DNA of 64,000 nt. It comes from Prescottella equi. GTDB taxonomy: Bacteria > Actinomycetota > Actinomycetes > Mycobacteriales > Mycobacteriaceae. The notes under the pieces were generated by a model, which ran no database searches, was not told the DNA's origin, and worked only from the letters and a program-made list of their open reading frames with translations. Position numbers and translations under genes: made by a program. Numbering within the stretch: the stretch's first letter is position 1; the number at the start of each line of letters is the position of its first letter. Of the stretch, positions 14,523 through 23,656 are shown one piece after another. The DNA is taken from NCBI RefSeq assembly GCF_002094305.1, contig NZ_LWTX01000003.1, positions 434,001-498,000 of the forward strand, written 5' to 3'.

Positions 14523-15290
14523 ATGACGCTCCACGACGACGACGCCGTTCTCGGCCCCCCGTTCTCCACCGATCTGCTCGCCGACCTGCACGCCGGTGTC
14601 CTTCCCGACGCCGTGAGCGACAAGCTGTGGCCGCTCGTCCGGCAGGACCCGGAGGCGGTGGCCGTGCTCGACGCGCTCGACGCGGTCAGCGCGCGCCTCG
14701 CCGAGGTCGGCCGCGATCACAGCGTCGAGACACCAATTCCTCACGACGTCGCGGCGCGCATCAATTCGGCGCTGGGGCTGAATGTTTCGGCACCTCGTTC
14801 CGACGTCGTGCCGCTGGCCGACGCCACCGCGAAGCGGCGGAGAATGGCCTGGCTCGGCGTCGCGGCCGCGTCGACGGCTGCGGCGGTGGCGGTCGTCTTC
14901 GCCCTCACCGGTGTCGACCGCTCCGGCTCCACGGGGCCCGAGGCCGTCGCGTCGGCCACCACTACTGCGCCCGACGTGGCGCCGGCCCGGGTCGAACTGA
15001 GCGGCGAGCTGGATCGCGGGCAGCTCCTCGCACTGGTCGGAGACACGGAATCCGCTGCCGACGGAGTCGGAGCCCTCGCCCGCCCGGAGGTGCGGTCGGC
15101 CTGCCTGTCGGCCGTCGGTGTCGGCGCCACCCGGCCCGTCCTGGGTATGCGCGCCGTGCGCTTCCAGGACACCGACGCCGTGCTGTTGCTGGTCGCGGGG
15201 CCCACCCCGCCCACCCTCCTCGCGCTGGTCGTCGGCACCGGCTGCGACGCGACGCACCCCGACCTGATCGACAGCACCGAAATCGGCTGA
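14523..15290 (+). CDS. rsmA: Anti-sigma-M factor (RsmA-like membrane protein)
   Basis: ATG follows a GGAGGTG ribosome site. The 255-residue protein has an N-terminal cytoplasmic part (about 1-105) expected to hold the sigma factor, one transmembrane helix (about 107-126, WLGVAAASTAAAVAVVFALT) and an Ala/Thr-rich extracytoplasmic domain. It does not show the HxxxCxxC zinc motif of ZAS anti-sigma factors. Position directly after sigM matches Rv3912, the mycobacterial anti-SigM factor. With sigM split, it has no intact partner in this locus. Confidence 0.8.
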   Translation: MTLHDDDAVLGPPFSTDLLADLHAGVLPDAVSDKLWPLVRQDPEAVAVLDALDAVSARLAEVGRDHSVETPIPHDVAARINSALGLNVSAPRSDVVPLADATAKRRRMAWLGVAAASTAAAVAVVFALTGVDRSGSTGPEAVASATTTAPDVAPARVELSGELDRGQLLALVGDTESAADGVGALARPEVRSACLSAVGVGATRPVLGMRAVRFQDTDAVLLLVAGPTPPTLLALVVGTGCDATHPDLIDSTEIG

Positions 15291-15296
15291 GCCGAA

Positions 15297-15914
15297 CTAT
15301 CTTTCGGACTGGGGTCGTCGCTCCGCGACCGGCGCGAGCAGTTCGAGGATGCGCGCTCGCAGCTCGGGCGTGGCATCGTCGCCGACGATCAGGCTCGAGA
15401 ACAGGGCCGATCCCGCGGCCATCACCAGCACCGCTCGGGCGTCGAGCAGATCCCGACGCCGCTCCTCCTCCGACTCACCCGGCCCCGCGTGCGCCGCGAA
15501 GAGCTCGGCCGCCGGTCCACTGAACCCCTGCCACAACGCTTTTCGGAGGTCGTCGTGATCCCGCAGGGCCGCCAGCAGTCCCGGCGCGGCGGCCCGGACG
15601 TCGGGGCGCGAGAAGATCTGTGCACTGCCGGCGACCACCCAGTCGATCCAGCCGGCGCGGTCGGTGCCCTCGAACGGCGCGAGGTCGGGGGTCGATCCGA
15701 GGATGGAGTCCAGCACCAGGTGCGCCTTGGACGGCCAGCGCCGCGACAGCGCCGCCCGGCTGACGCCCGCCCGGGTCGCGATTGCACGCAGGCTCAACTG
15801 GTCCCAGCCGACCTCCACGAGCATGTCGCGGGTCGCCGCGAGGACCTCGGCGTCGATTCTCGGGTCGCGGGGCCGTCCGGACTGGACGGAACTGCCGTTC
15901 ACGTGTGCACTCAT
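15297..15914 (-). CDS. TetR-family regulator, divergent from ABC exporter
   Basis: The 205-residue protein starts at ATG 15914; upstream in-frame ATGs are rejected because they extend through the intergenic promoter region. The HTH is at about residues 15-65 (RIDAEVLAATRDMLVEVGWD, then IATRAGVSRAALSRRWPSK), followed by a TetR ligand domain. It diverges from the exporter genes across about 225 bp, so it probably represses them and itself. The ligand is unknown. Confidence 0.85.
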   Translation of the reverse strand: MSAHVNGSSVQSGRPRDPRIDAEVLAATRDMLVEVGWDQLSLRAIATRAGVSRAALSRRWPSKAHLVLDSILGSTPDLAPFEGTDRAGWIDWVVAGSAQIFSRPDVRAAAPGLLAALRDHDDLRKALWQGFSGPAAELFAAHAGPGESEEERRRDLLDARAVLVMAAGSALFSSLIVGDDATPELRARILELLAPVAERRPQSER

Positions 15915-16139
15915 CGCCTCGAATTGTCGGCCACGGACAGCCCGTTGCGCCATCCTCTCGGTTCGCGTGGCCGGCCGCCTCTTGTGTGCGCGGTGCGGCG
16001 AGAGGAACGTCACGAGGGTTACCGACACGGTGTTGGTATATTTGCCGACAGGCCGTCGGGAAGATGTCGATTCGTCGAGCATCGCGGGCGGTTGTCGTCA
16101 ACACCCCACAAACACCCCACACCGACCAGGAGTTCGAGA

Positions 16140-17267
16140 ATGTTCCTCGCCCTGCGGGAGCTACGGTTCGCGCGTTCCAGATTCGGCCTGATGGGTGGTG
16201 TCATCGCTCTCATCTCCGTGCTGATGGTGCTGCTGTCCGGCCTGTCCTCCGGCCTCGTCGAGGACGGCGTTTCCGGCCTGAAGGCCACGCCCGTCGACGG
16301 GTTCGCCTTCAACGAGGGGACCAAGACCGACTCGGCCTTCTCGCGCAGCGTCGTCACCGACACGCAGGTCGAGGCCTGGCGCGAGCAGCCCGGCGTCGAA
16401 GAGGCCGCGCCCTTCGGCAACATGCTCGTCAACGCCCACAACGACAAGGACGTCCCCGTCGACCTCGCACTGTTCGGCGTCCCGGTCGACTCCTTCCTCG
16501 CGCCGACCGCTGCGCAGGGGACAGGCCTCGGCGATCCGAACGGCATCGTCGTCAGCAAGAGCGCACTCGACGAGGGCGTCGCGCTCGGCGACACCGTCAC
16601 GATCGATCGCCTCGGCACCGAGCTGAAGATCGTCGGCATCACCGAGGGCAAGCAGACTTTCGGCCACGTCGATGTCGCGTACCTGCCGATCGAGATGTGG
16701 CGCCAGCTGCATTCCGGCGTGCGCCCCGGCGAGCCCGTGCCCGCCCAGTCGATGACGGAATCCACCGCGGTCGCGCTGAAGACCGAGCCGGGTGCGACGC
16801 TCGACTACGCGGCCGGTGACGCCGCCGCCGGAACCTCGACGGTCGCGCTCGAGGACTCGTTCGCGTCGTCACCCGGCTACAGCGCCGAGACCATGACCCT
16901 CAACCTGATCAAGGTGTTCCTGTACGCGATCTCCGCGCTCGTCGTCGGTGCGTTCTTCACCGTCTGGACGATCCAACGCAAGCACGAGATCGCCGTCATG
17001 CGGGCGATGGGTGCCTCCACCGGCTACCTGCTGCGCGACGGCCTGGCGCAGGCGTTCATCCTGCTGCTCGGCTCCGTCGCCGTCGGTGCCGCCGTCGGAT
17101 ACGGCTTCGGATCGCTGATCGGCGGGGGAGTGCCGTTCCTGCTCGAGCCCGGCGCAGTCGCCGTCGCCGCCGTCCTGCTGATGGTGCTCGGCCTCGTCGG
17201 TGCCGCGATCGCGATCGTCCGCATCGCGTCGGTCAATCCGTTGAACGCGCTGGGAGGCCAGCGATGA
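16140..17267 (+). CDS. ABC transporter permease, FtsX/MacB type
   Basis: ATG follows GGAG. The 375-residue protein has an N-terminal membrane helix (about 17-37), a large extracytoplasmic MacB-like periplasmic core domain (about 45-255) and three C-terminal helices. The FtsX signature is the last 120 residues (IQRKHEIAVMRAMGASTGYL). The gene overlaps the ATPase gene by four bases. Export of a lipid, peptide or toxic compound is likely for the family; the substrate is unknown. The module is inserted between rsmA and trxB, which are adjacent in mycobacteria. Confidence 0.9.
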   Translation: MFLALRELRFARSRFGLMGGVIALISVLMVLLSGLSSGLVEDGVSGLKATPVDGFAFNEGTKTDSAFSRSVVTDTQVEAWREQPGVEEAAPFGNMLVNAHNDKDVPVDLALFGVPVDSFLAPTAAQGTGLGDPNGIVVSKSALDEGVALGDTVTIDRLGTELKIVGITEGKQTFGHVDVAYLPIEMWRQLHSGVRPGEPVPAQSMTESTAVALKTEPGATLDYAAGDAAAGTSTVALEDSFASSPGYSAETMTLNLIKVFLYAISALVVGAFFTVWTIQRKHEIAVMRAMGASTGYLLRDGLAQAFILLLGSVAVGAAVGYGFGSLIGGGVPFLLEPGAVAVAAVLLMVLGLVGAAIAIVRIASVNPLNALGGQR

Positions 17268-17989
17268 GCGCCGGAAAGGACTCCGCCGTGACCACGTCCG
17301 CAGAAACCCGTATCGACACTGCCGCGCTGGAGATCGTCGACGCGAACCTGACCCTCGGCGACGGTGAGCAGACCGTCACCGCGCTGGACGGTGTGAGCTT
17401 GACCGTCCGCCCCGGCGAGATGGTGGCCGTCGTCGGACCGTCGGGCTCCGGCAAGTCGAGCCTGCTGGCCGTCGCCGGCGCACTCACCACTCCCGACTCG
17501 GGCGCCGTCCGTGTGGGCGGCCACGACCTGCTGACGATGAAGAAGTCCGAGGCGGCGAAGTTCCGGCTCGAACAGATCGGCTTCGTCTTCCAGAGCGGCA
17601 ACCTCATCCCGTCGCTCACCGCCGCCGACCAGCTGCGCCTGGTGTCGCACCTCGGCAACACGAAGGGCCGGAAGTTCCGCGACCCGCTCGCGCTGCTCGA
17701 ACAGGTGGGCCTGGCCCACAAGGCCGACCGCCGTCCCGATCAGCTCTCCGGCGGCGAGCGTCAGCGGGTGGGCATCGCTCGCGCGCTGGTGTCGACACCG
17801 TCGCTGCTGCTCGTCGACGAACCCACCGCGGCCCTCGACCGCGCCCGCAGCCACGAGATCGTGCAGCTGCTGGCGCGCGAGACCCGGGAATCGAAGGTCG
17901 GGACCGTCATGGTGACTCATGACTACGATGTCCTCGACTATTGCGACCGCGTGGTCGAGATGACGGACGGGCGGCTCACACCGCGATAG
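17264..17989 (+). CDS. ABC transporter ATP-binding protein (MacB/LolD type)
   Basis: The 241-residue ATPase has Walker A GPSGSGKSS, Q-loop FVFQSGN, signature LSGGERQRVGIARAL, Walker B LLLVDEPTAALD and switch His in VMVTHDYD. It pairs with the overlapping FtsX permease as a 2+2 exporter. The first 25 residues before the ABC fold are a low-complexity tail. Confidence 0.95.
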   Translation: MSAGKDSAVTTSAETRIDTAALEIVDANLTLGDGEQTVTALDGVSLTVRPGEMVAVVGPSGSGKSSLLAVAGALTTPDSGAVRVGGHDLLTMKKSEAAKFRLEQIGFVFQSGNLIPSLTAADQLRLVSHLGNTKGRKFRDPLALLEQVGLAHKADRRPDQLSGGERQRVGIARALVSTPSLLLVDEPTAALDRARSHEIVQLLARETRESKVGTVMVTHDYDVLDYCDRVVEMTDGRLTPR

Positions 17990-18019
17990 TCCGGAACATC
18001 CCCAGCGAGAGGAGGGCAC

Positions 18020-18613
18020 GTGCCGCGGATCAATGCACCCACCGTCGGTGAGCATCGAGCCGCCCAGCAACGTGCCCTCCTCGACGCTGCCCGCGAGGTC
18101 CTCGCCGAAGGGGCCACCGACATCCCGTCGTTCGGTGAGGTGGCCGCTCGGGCCGGGCTCGCGCGGTCGAGCATGTACCAGTACTTCAAGTCTCGTCAGC
18201 ACCTGCTCGAGGCGCTCATCGAGGACGCCTTCCCCCGATGGTCGGCCCGCGTCACCGCAGCCATGGCCCATGCCGGCGCCCCGGAGCGCCGGGTTCTGGC
18301 GTACATCGACGCGAACCTCGACCTGGTCGCGGAGGGGGAACACGCCATCGCGACCGCGCTCGCGCAGCTGGCGCCCGGACCCGAGATCAACGCCAAGAGT
18401 CGCGCGATGCACGACGACCTCTACACCCCGCTGTCCGACGCGCTGCGCGAGCTGGGCGCGTCCGACGTCCCGGCCATGTCCGAGCTGATCAACGCGGTGC
18501 TACACGCCGCGACCCGCCAAGTGGAGCGCGGCGAGGACGTCGAACAGGTGCGCCGTACCGCCGCCGACCTCGTCCGGCCGTACGTCGCCGACCTCGCCCG
18601 GCGGGCCGGCTGA
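18020..18613 (+). CDS. TetR-family regulator, downstream of ABC exporter
   Basis: This is a 197-residue protein with a GTG start and GAGAGGAGGG ribosome site. The HTH is at about residues 17-62 (AREVLAEGATDIPSFGEVAA, RAGLARSSMYQYFKSRQHLL). It follows the ATPase by 30 bp and is probably co-transcribed, so the exporter has regulators at both ends. The two TetR proteins are not obviously close paralogues. Confidence 0.85.
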   Translation: MPRINAPTVGEHRAAQQRALLDAAREVLAEGATDIPSFGEVAARAGLARSSMYQYFKSRQHLLEALIEDAFPRWSARVTAAMAHAGAPERRVLAYIDANLDLVAEGEHAIATALAQLAPGPEINAKSRAMHDDLYTPLSDALRELGASDVPAMSELINAVLHAATRQVERGEDVEQVRRTAADLVRPYVADLARRAG

Positions 18614-18649
18614 GCGCACCCGCGCCCTATGACGCGCTGCACACGTCTG

Positions 18650-18663
18650 GTTCCACGTGAAAC
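18650..18663. promoter_or_regulatory. parS: parS-like site GTTCCACGTGAAAC
   Basis: It differs from the consensus GTTTCACGTGAAAC at one base. It is the most distant of the parS-like sites from oriC seen here, lying in the trxB upstream gap. The rest of that 206-bp gap carries the trxB promoter region, with no clear motif. Confidence 0.7.
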
Positions 18664-18819
18664 GTTCGATAGCGGGGTCCCGTCGCGGCACACCCCCGCA
18701 GGGAACAACAGCCACTAATCTGTTGTTGACCTGACCGACTCCGCGAGCCACGCCTTCCCGGGCGCGTCCGCGTGAGCTATCGACACGAACGCAGCGCAGG
18801 ACAGACAGGAAAGGCCCGC

Positions 18820-19809
18820 ATGACTACTCCGACCACGGTCCGTGACCTCATCATCGTCGGCTCCGGACCCGCCGGGTACACGGCCGGCGTCTATGCCGCC
18901 CGTGCGGAGCTCGAGCCCCTGCTCTTCGAGGGCACCCAGTTCGGTGGCTCGCTGATGACCACCACCGAGGTGGAGAACTTCCCCGGGTTCCGGGAGGGCA
19001 TCATTGGCCCGGATCTCATGGACGAGATGCGCGAGCAGGCCAAGCGTTTCGGCGCGGACATCCGCACCGAGGACGTCGAGGAGATCGTGCTGGACGGGCC
19101 GGTCAAGAAGGTCGTCGCGAACGGCGAGACCTACTACGCACGCGCCGTCATCCTCGCGATGGGTGCCGCCGCGCGCTACCTGGGCATCCCGGGCGAGGAG
19201 CGCCTGCTCGGTCGCGGTGTGAGTGCCTGCGCCACCTGTGACGGCTTCTTCTTCCGCGACCAGGACATCGTCGTGGTCGGCGGCGGCGACTCCGCGATGG
19301 AGGAGGCCACGTTCCTGACCAAGTTCGCCCGCAGCGTCACCCTCGTGCACCGTCGCGAGGAGTTCCGCGCGTCCCGGATCATGCTCGAGCGCGCCAAGGC
19401 GAACGAGAAGATCCGCTTCGTCACCAACGCCGAACCGGTCGAGGTGCTGGGCGAGAACAGCGTCACCGGCCTCGTCATCCGCGACACCGTGACCGGCGAG
19501 CAGTCCACGCTCGACGTCACCGGCATGTTCGTCGCGATCGGCCACGACCCGCGCAGCGAGCTCGTCAAGGGCCAGGTCGACGTCGACGACGCCGGCTACG
19601 TCAAGGTGCAGTCGCCCACCACCGCCACCTCCGCCGCGGGTGTCTTCGCGGCCGGCGACCTGGTGGACCACACCTACCGTCAGGCCATCACCGCGGCCGG
19701 AACCGGCTGTTCCGCCGCGATCGACGCCGAGCGCTGGCTGGCCGATCAGGGCGACATCACCGACAACACCCTGGCCGCCGCGGGCGAACCCGTCGCCGTC
19801 GACGCCTGA
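18820..19809 (+). CDS. trxB: Thioredoxin reductase
   Basis: The 329-residue flavoprotein reduces thioredoxin with NADPH. It shows the FAD motif [10 protein letters not shown], the redox-active pair CATC (residues about 137-140), the NADPH motif GGGDSAMEE and the C-terminal GDLVD FAD motif. The ATG with GGAAAGG upstream was chosen over an in-frame start 48 bp earlier, as it matches family length. It lies 52 bp before trxA as an operon. In mycobacteria this operon is linked to sigM-rsmA; here the ABC module intervenes. Confidence 0.97.
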   Translation: MTTPTTVRDLIIVGSGPAGYTAGVYAARAELEPLLFEGTQFGGSLMTTTEVENFPGFREGIIGPDLMDEMREQAKRFGADIRTEDVEEIVLDGPVKKVVANGETYYARAVILAMGAAARYLGIPGEERLLGRGVSACATCDGFFFRDQDIVVVGGGDSAMEEATFLTKFARSVTLVHRREEFRASRIMLERAKANEKIRFVTNAEPVEVLGENSVTGLVIRDTVTGEQSTLDVTGMFVAIGHDPRSELVKGQVDVDDAGYVKVQSPTTATSAAGVFAAGDLVDHTYRQAITAAGTGCSAAIDAERWLADQGDITDNTLAAAGEPVAVDA

Positions 19810-19861
19810 TCTGCTCGACCCCTTCCGTCAACCCACCCGGATCAGATCCCAGGAGGATTCT

Positions 19862-20185
19862 GTGGCGAACACCATCACCATCAACGACGACTCGTTCAAG
19901 CAGGACGTTCTCGACGCCGAGAAGCCCGTGCTCGTCGATTTCTGGGCCACCTGGTGCGGCCCGTGCAAGATGGTCGCCCCGGTCCTGGAGGAGATCGCCG
20001 GTGAGCACGGCGACAAGCTCACGATCGCCAAGCTCGACATCGACCAGAATCCGGGCGCGGCCCGCGACTTCCAGGTGATGTCCATCCCCACGATGATCCT
20101 GTTCCAGGGCGGCAAGCCCGTGAAGACGATCGTCGGCGCGAAGGGCAAGGCCGCGCTGCTCAAGGACCTCGCGGACGTCCTCTGA
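19862..20185 (+). CDS. trxA: Thioredoxin
   Basis: The 107-residue thioredoxin has the active site WCGPCK and the cis-proline segment SIPTM. The start is GTG with a CAGGAGG ribosome site. It is the cytoplasmic partner of the reductase encoded just upstream. Confidence 0.97.
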   Translation: MANTITINDDSFKQDVLDAEKPVLVDFWATWCGPCKMVAPVLEEIAGEHGDKLTIAKLDIDQNPGAARDFQVMSIPTMILFQGGKPVKTIVGAKGKAALLKDLADVL

Positions 20186-20217
20186 CGCGTCCCGTTCGAC
20201 CCGTTGGACCCTTTGCC

Positions 20218-20256
20218 GGGCCACAGTGTGACCACAGCCTTGTCACACTGTGGCCC
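20218..20256 (+). terminator. Perfect 15-bp hairpin after trxA
   Basis: GGGCCACAGTGTGAC and GTCACACTGTGGCCC form a perfect stem with a 9-nt loop. There is no T run, as is common for actinobacterial intrinsic terminators. It separates trxBA from cwlM. Confidence 0.75.
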
Positions 20257-20327
20257 GAGCAGATTTCCGGGGCCGAGCGCCGTCTGAGAGAATCGACAAA
20301 CGTACGCGCAACGAAAGGCCCGCGAGC

Positions 20328-21530
20328 ATGCAGCTACTCCGTCACGGCGATCACGGCCCCGCCGTCGCCGAGATTCGGGGTACTTTGACCGGCCTGGGCT
20401 TCCTCCACAACGGGGTGGCCGAGACGCAGCGCGAGTCCGTCAACGGCTCGCACTGGGTGTCACCCGACGCAATGTTCGACCACCATCTCGATTCCGCGGT
20501 CCGGGCATTCCAGCAGCAACGTGGGCTGCTCGTCGACGGCATCGTGGGTCCGGCAACGTACCGCTCCCTCAAGGAGGCGTCGTACCGGCTCGGTGCCCGC
20601 ACCCTCATCTACCAACTGTCGGCGCCGCTGTACGGCGACGACGTCGCCGCGCTGCAGACGCGCCTGCAGGATCTCGGCTTCTACGTCGGACGCGTCGACG
20701 GCTACTTCGGGCCGAAGACGCACGAGGCGCTCAGTTCGTTCCAGCGTGAGATCGGCATCGCCGCCGACGGCATCTGCGGTCCCGCGACGCTGCGGTCGCT
20801 GGAACTGCTCGGCACCCGCGTCTCCGGCGGTTCCCCGCACGCGATCAGCGAGGAGGAGTTGGTCCGCCGCTCCGGCCCGCAGCTGAGCGGCAAGCGGATC
20901 GTCATCGATCCCGGGCTCGGCGGCGCCGACACGGGCCTGGTCGTGCAGACCCCGAACGGCCCCGTCAGCGAGGCCGACATCCTGTGGGATCTGGCGAGCC
21001 GACTCGAGGGCCGGATGGCCGCCACCGGGATGGAGACGTTCCTGTCCCGGCCCCAGCACGCCAATCCGTCCGAGGCCGAGCGTGCCGAGACGTCCAACGG
21101 CTTCGACGCCGATCTCATGATCGCGCTGCGCTGCGACAGCCATTCCAGCCCCGCCGCGAGCGGCGTGGCCAGCTACCACTTCGGCAACTCGCACGGATCC
21201 ACCTCGATGATCGGGCAGATCCTCACCGGGTTCATCCAGCGCGAGATCGTGGCCCGAACTCCTTTGCGGGACTGCAGGACTCACGGCCGTACCTGGGAAC
21301 TGTTGCGGCTCACCAAGATGCCTACCGTTCAGGTCGACATCGGTTATCTCACAAACGAATCCGACGTGCGGGTGCTCACGGATTCGCGGTCGCGGGACAC
21401 GATCGCCGAAGCCATCCTGATCGCCGTCAAGCGCCTGTACCTACTGGGACAGGACGACGCCCCGACGGGCACGTTCACGTTCGCCGAGCTGCTCGCCGAG
21501 GAACTGTCGAGCGCACCGCAGGCGCGCTGA
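20328..21530 (+). CDS. cwlM: CwlM, amidase-fold regulator of MurA
   Basis: The 400-residue protein has two peptidoglycan-binding-1 domains (about 5-85 and 100-160) and an Amidase_3 domain (about 188-385). It has no signal peptide. Catalytic zinc ligands look lost: the usual IDPGHGG reads IDPGLGG (L197), the SIHAN-type histidine position reads ALRCDS, and the late glutamate is aspartate (VQVDIGYL). In mycobacteria cytoplasmic CwlM is phosphorylated by PknB and activates MurA, the first peptidoglycan precursor enzyme. The lost ligands fit a regulator rather than an enzyme. Position after trxA matches Rv3915. Confidence 0.9.
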   Translation: MQLLRHGDHGPAVAEIRGTLTGLGFLHNGVAETQRESVNGSHWVSPDAMFDHHLDSAVRAFQQQRGLLVDGIVGPATYRSLKEASYRLGARTLIYQLSAPLYGDDVAALQTRLQDLGFYVGRVDGYFGPKTHEALSSFQREIGIAADGICGPATLRSLELLGTRVSGGSPHAISEEELVRRSGPQLSGKRIVIDPGLGGADTGLVVQTPNGPVSEADILWDLASRLEGRMAATGMETFLSRPQHANPSEAERAETSNGFDADLMIALRCDSHSSPAASGVASYHFGNSHGSTSMIGQILTGFIQREIVARTPLRDCRTHGRTWELLRLTKMPTVQVDIGYLTNESDVRVLTDSRSRDTIAEAILIAVKRLYLLGQDDAPTGTFTFAELLAEELSSAPQAR

Positions 21531-21570
21531 CCCTCCCGCAGCTGGACCCACCCGACTGTCGGGACGCCCG

Positions 21571-21603
21571 AAAAGCCCTCTAGCGGACCGCTACAGGGCT
21601 TTT
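21571..21603. terminator. Bidirectional terminator between cwlM and GNAT gene
   Basis: AAAAGCCCT and AGGGCTTTT flank an inner TAGCGG/CCGCTA stem. T runs lie on both outer sides, so it can end both convergent genes. The GNAT stop codon lies inside the hairpin. Confidence 0.85.
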
Positions 21604-22269
21604 CTCGTCGATGTCGAGCATCGACAGGGCCGCGACCTCCAGGAGCCGATCCAGGGCCGCCTCGACGTCCGCCTTCCACAGGTGGTCGCGATCGAGCTCG
21701 AGGCGTAGCCGCGGGAAGCGGTGGTGGGGCGCGATCACCTCGAAGCCGACGTCCTCGAGGAAATCGGCGCTGATCATGCACTCCTGCGGGGAGCAGTCCA
21801 GCGCCGCGGTCGCGGTCGGGACGTCGCTGGGTGCCTCGCCCCGGATACCGAACGCCTCGAGCGCCCGGACACCGCGTCGGACGAGATCACCGACAGCAGC
21901 CTGGATCAGCGTCGCACCGAGACCGTGCTCGTCGCCGATCGGTTCGAGCCGCATCGTGGTGAGCAGCACCGCGTCGGCGCTGACGGGGGAGGTGGGAAAC
22001 AGGTCGGCACGCGGAACCATGCTCGGCGGCGCGTACAGCGCGCATCCGGCCGGCTTGTCGTCGACCATTGCCACCTGACCGCACGATCCCCACTGGAGCA
22101 TGACCATCGACAGCCACGCTTCCTTCTCGAACTCGGGATCGTAGAAGTTGCCGGTCTCGCGCGCCGCGCGGACCGCGGCGGGATCGGTCTCCCAGAAGAC
22201 GCATCGCCGGGCATGTGAGGACAGTTTGTCGAGACCGTCCAGGGTGAGAGACGTGACGCTAGTCGACAC
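21580..22269 (-). CDS. GNAT-family protein (Rv3916c-like)
   Basis: The 229-residue protein starts at GTG 22269, which matches the mycobacterial orthologue; further upstream frame sequence is non-coding. It has an acetyltransferase-like body (CGQVAMVDDKPAGCALYAPP, then LLTTMRLEP and GLGATLIQAAVGDLVRRGV for acetyl-CoA contact). It lies downstream of parB in the same direction, as in mycobacteria. The substrate is unknown. Confidence 0.85.
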   Translation of the reverse strand: MSTSVTSLTLDGLDKLSSHARRCVFWETDPAAVRAARETGNFYDPEFEKEAWLSMVMLQWGSCGQVAMVDDKPAGCALYAPPSMVPRADLFPTSPVSADAVLLTTMRLEPIGDEHGLGATLIQAAVGDLVRRGVRALEAFGIRGEAPSDVPTATAALDCSPQECMISADFLEDVGFEVIAPHHRFPRLRLELDRDHLWKADVEAALDRLLEVAALSMLDIDEKSPVAVR

Positions 22270-22328
22270 CGTGTACGCCAGCCTCCATGCCCCCAGCCTC
22301 CAGACCACTCGGGGAGGTTCACCCGCCT

Positions 22329-22369
22329 CGACGGAACTATCCCCTCCAGAATAGGGGATAGTTCCGTCG
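22329..22369 (-). terminator. Perfect 17-bp hairpin between parB and GNAT gene
   Basis: CGACGGAACTATCCCCT and its exact complement are separated by a 7-nt loop. It lies 135 bp downstream of the parB stop and 60 bp before the GNAT start, so it may terminate parAB or attenuate the GNAT gene. A palindrome GTCACTGTGAC at 22466-22476 is the only other structure in this 234-bp gap. Confidence 0.65.
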
Positions 22370-22503
22370 GGGGCGCGACAGTCGGACTTGCCCCGCGCGC
22401 CCGTCCCGCGTCCCGGGCGCGACACTGCCGTGTCCGGTTCCCGACCGGGCACCACGACCGGTTATGTCACTGTGACGTATCGACCCGGGATGCCTGGGCG
22501 ATG

Positions 22504-23655
22504 TCAGCTACCCGCCTGCTGCTCCATCATCTTCACGATGCGCTCGAGGTCGTCCACCGAACCGAACTCCACGGTGATCTTGCCCTTGCGCTTGCCGAGG
22601 CTCACGGTGACGCGGGTATCGAACGAATTCGACAACCGCTCGGCGACATCCTGCAGGCCCGGCATCTGGATCGGCTTGCGCTTCACCGGCGGGGTAGGGG
22701 AGGGGCCCTCACGGTTGGCGAGCATGACCGCTTCCTCGGTGGCGCGGACCGACATGCCCTCGGCGACGATGCGTGCCGCGAGCACCTCCTGAGCGTCGGC
22801 GCCGGCCTCGAGCGACAGCAGCGCCCGTGCGTGCCCCGCGGACAGGACGCCCGCCGCGACCCGCCGCTGCACCGGAATCGGCAACTTGAGGAGTCGGATC
22901 ATGTTGGTCACAACCGGACGCGAACGTCCGATCCGGGACGCCAACTCCTCGTGGGTGACCTCGAACTCCTCGAGGAGTTGCTGGTACGCGGCTGCCTCTT
23001 CGAGCGGATTGAGCTGCACCCGATGGATGTTCTCCAGCAGCGCGTCACGAAGCATGGAGTCGTCGGTGGTCTCGCGGACGATCGCGGGGATCGTCTCGAG
23101 CCCGGCGAGCTGGCTGGCCCGCCACCGACGCTCGCCCATGACGAGCTGGTACTGCTCCGGTCCGATCCGGCGCACCACGATCGGCTGCATGAGACCGAAC
23201 TCGCGGATCGAGTGCACCAGCTCGCCGAGCGCCTCCTCGTCGAAGACGCTGCGCGGCTGCTTGGGGTTGGGCTGGATCTGCAGCGGCGGGATCTCGTGGT
23301 ACACCGCCCCGGTGGGGGAGAGGGGCTCGCCGTCGGTACGGACGGCGGGCGCCGGCGTGGGCGCGGTGGCCACCACGTCGTCGGACGACGCCGCCTTCGC
23401 CGCGGTCTTCGACGCCGCCTTCGCGGGTGCCTTGGCCGACGCCTTCTTGGCGGGCTTCGACGCCTTCGCCGGCGCCTCCGTCTCCACCGCGGTGTCGGCT
23501 GCGGTCTCGACCGCTGCGGCGTCGCTGGTCGGGGCGGAGGTGCCGATGATGACGTCCGCGGCGGCGGTCCCGAGGCCCGGCCCGCCGCCCGCGGGCCCGG
23601 TGGGGATCAGTGCGGCCAGCCCGCGTCCGAGGCCGCCCTTGCGTGTCTGCGCCAT
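22504..23655 (-). CDS. parB: Chromosome partitioning protein ParB (CTPase)
   Basis: The 383-residue protein has a long Ala/Lys-rich N-terminal linker (about 40-110) before the ParB/Srx domain with the [11 protein letters not shown]-binding motif and NIHR ([10 protein letters not shown]). An HTH parS-binding region follows ([20 protein letters not shown]), then a C-terminal dimerisation domain. It binds the parS sites scattered over the surrounding 10 kb and slides along DNA to build the segregation complex. The start is one base from the parA stop, so they form an operon. Confidence 0.97.
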   Translation of the reverse strand: MAQTRKGGLGRGLAALIPTGPAGGGPGLGTAAADVIIGTSAPTSDAAAVETAADTAVETEAPAKASKPAKKASAKAPAKAASKTAAKAASSDDVVATAPTPAPAVRTDGEPLSPTGAVYHEIPPLQIQPNPKQPRSVFDEEALGELVHSIREFGLMQPIVVRRIGPEQYQLVMGERRWRASQLAGLETIPAIVRETTDDSMLRDALLENIHRVQLNPLEEAAAYQQLLEEFEVTHEELASRIGRSRPVVTNMIRLLKLPIPVQRRVAAGVLSAGHARALLSLEAGADAQEVLAARIVAEGMSVRATEEAVMLANREGPSPTPPVKRKPIQMPGLQDVAERLSNSFDTRVTVSLGKRKGKITVEFGSVDDLERIVKMMEQQAGS

Positions 23656-23656
23656 C

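Noticed and set aside
22270-22455. Upstream start for the GNAT protein
   Set aside because: The added residues are encoded by the hairpin region and lack family similarity; the GTG at 22269 fits orthologue length.
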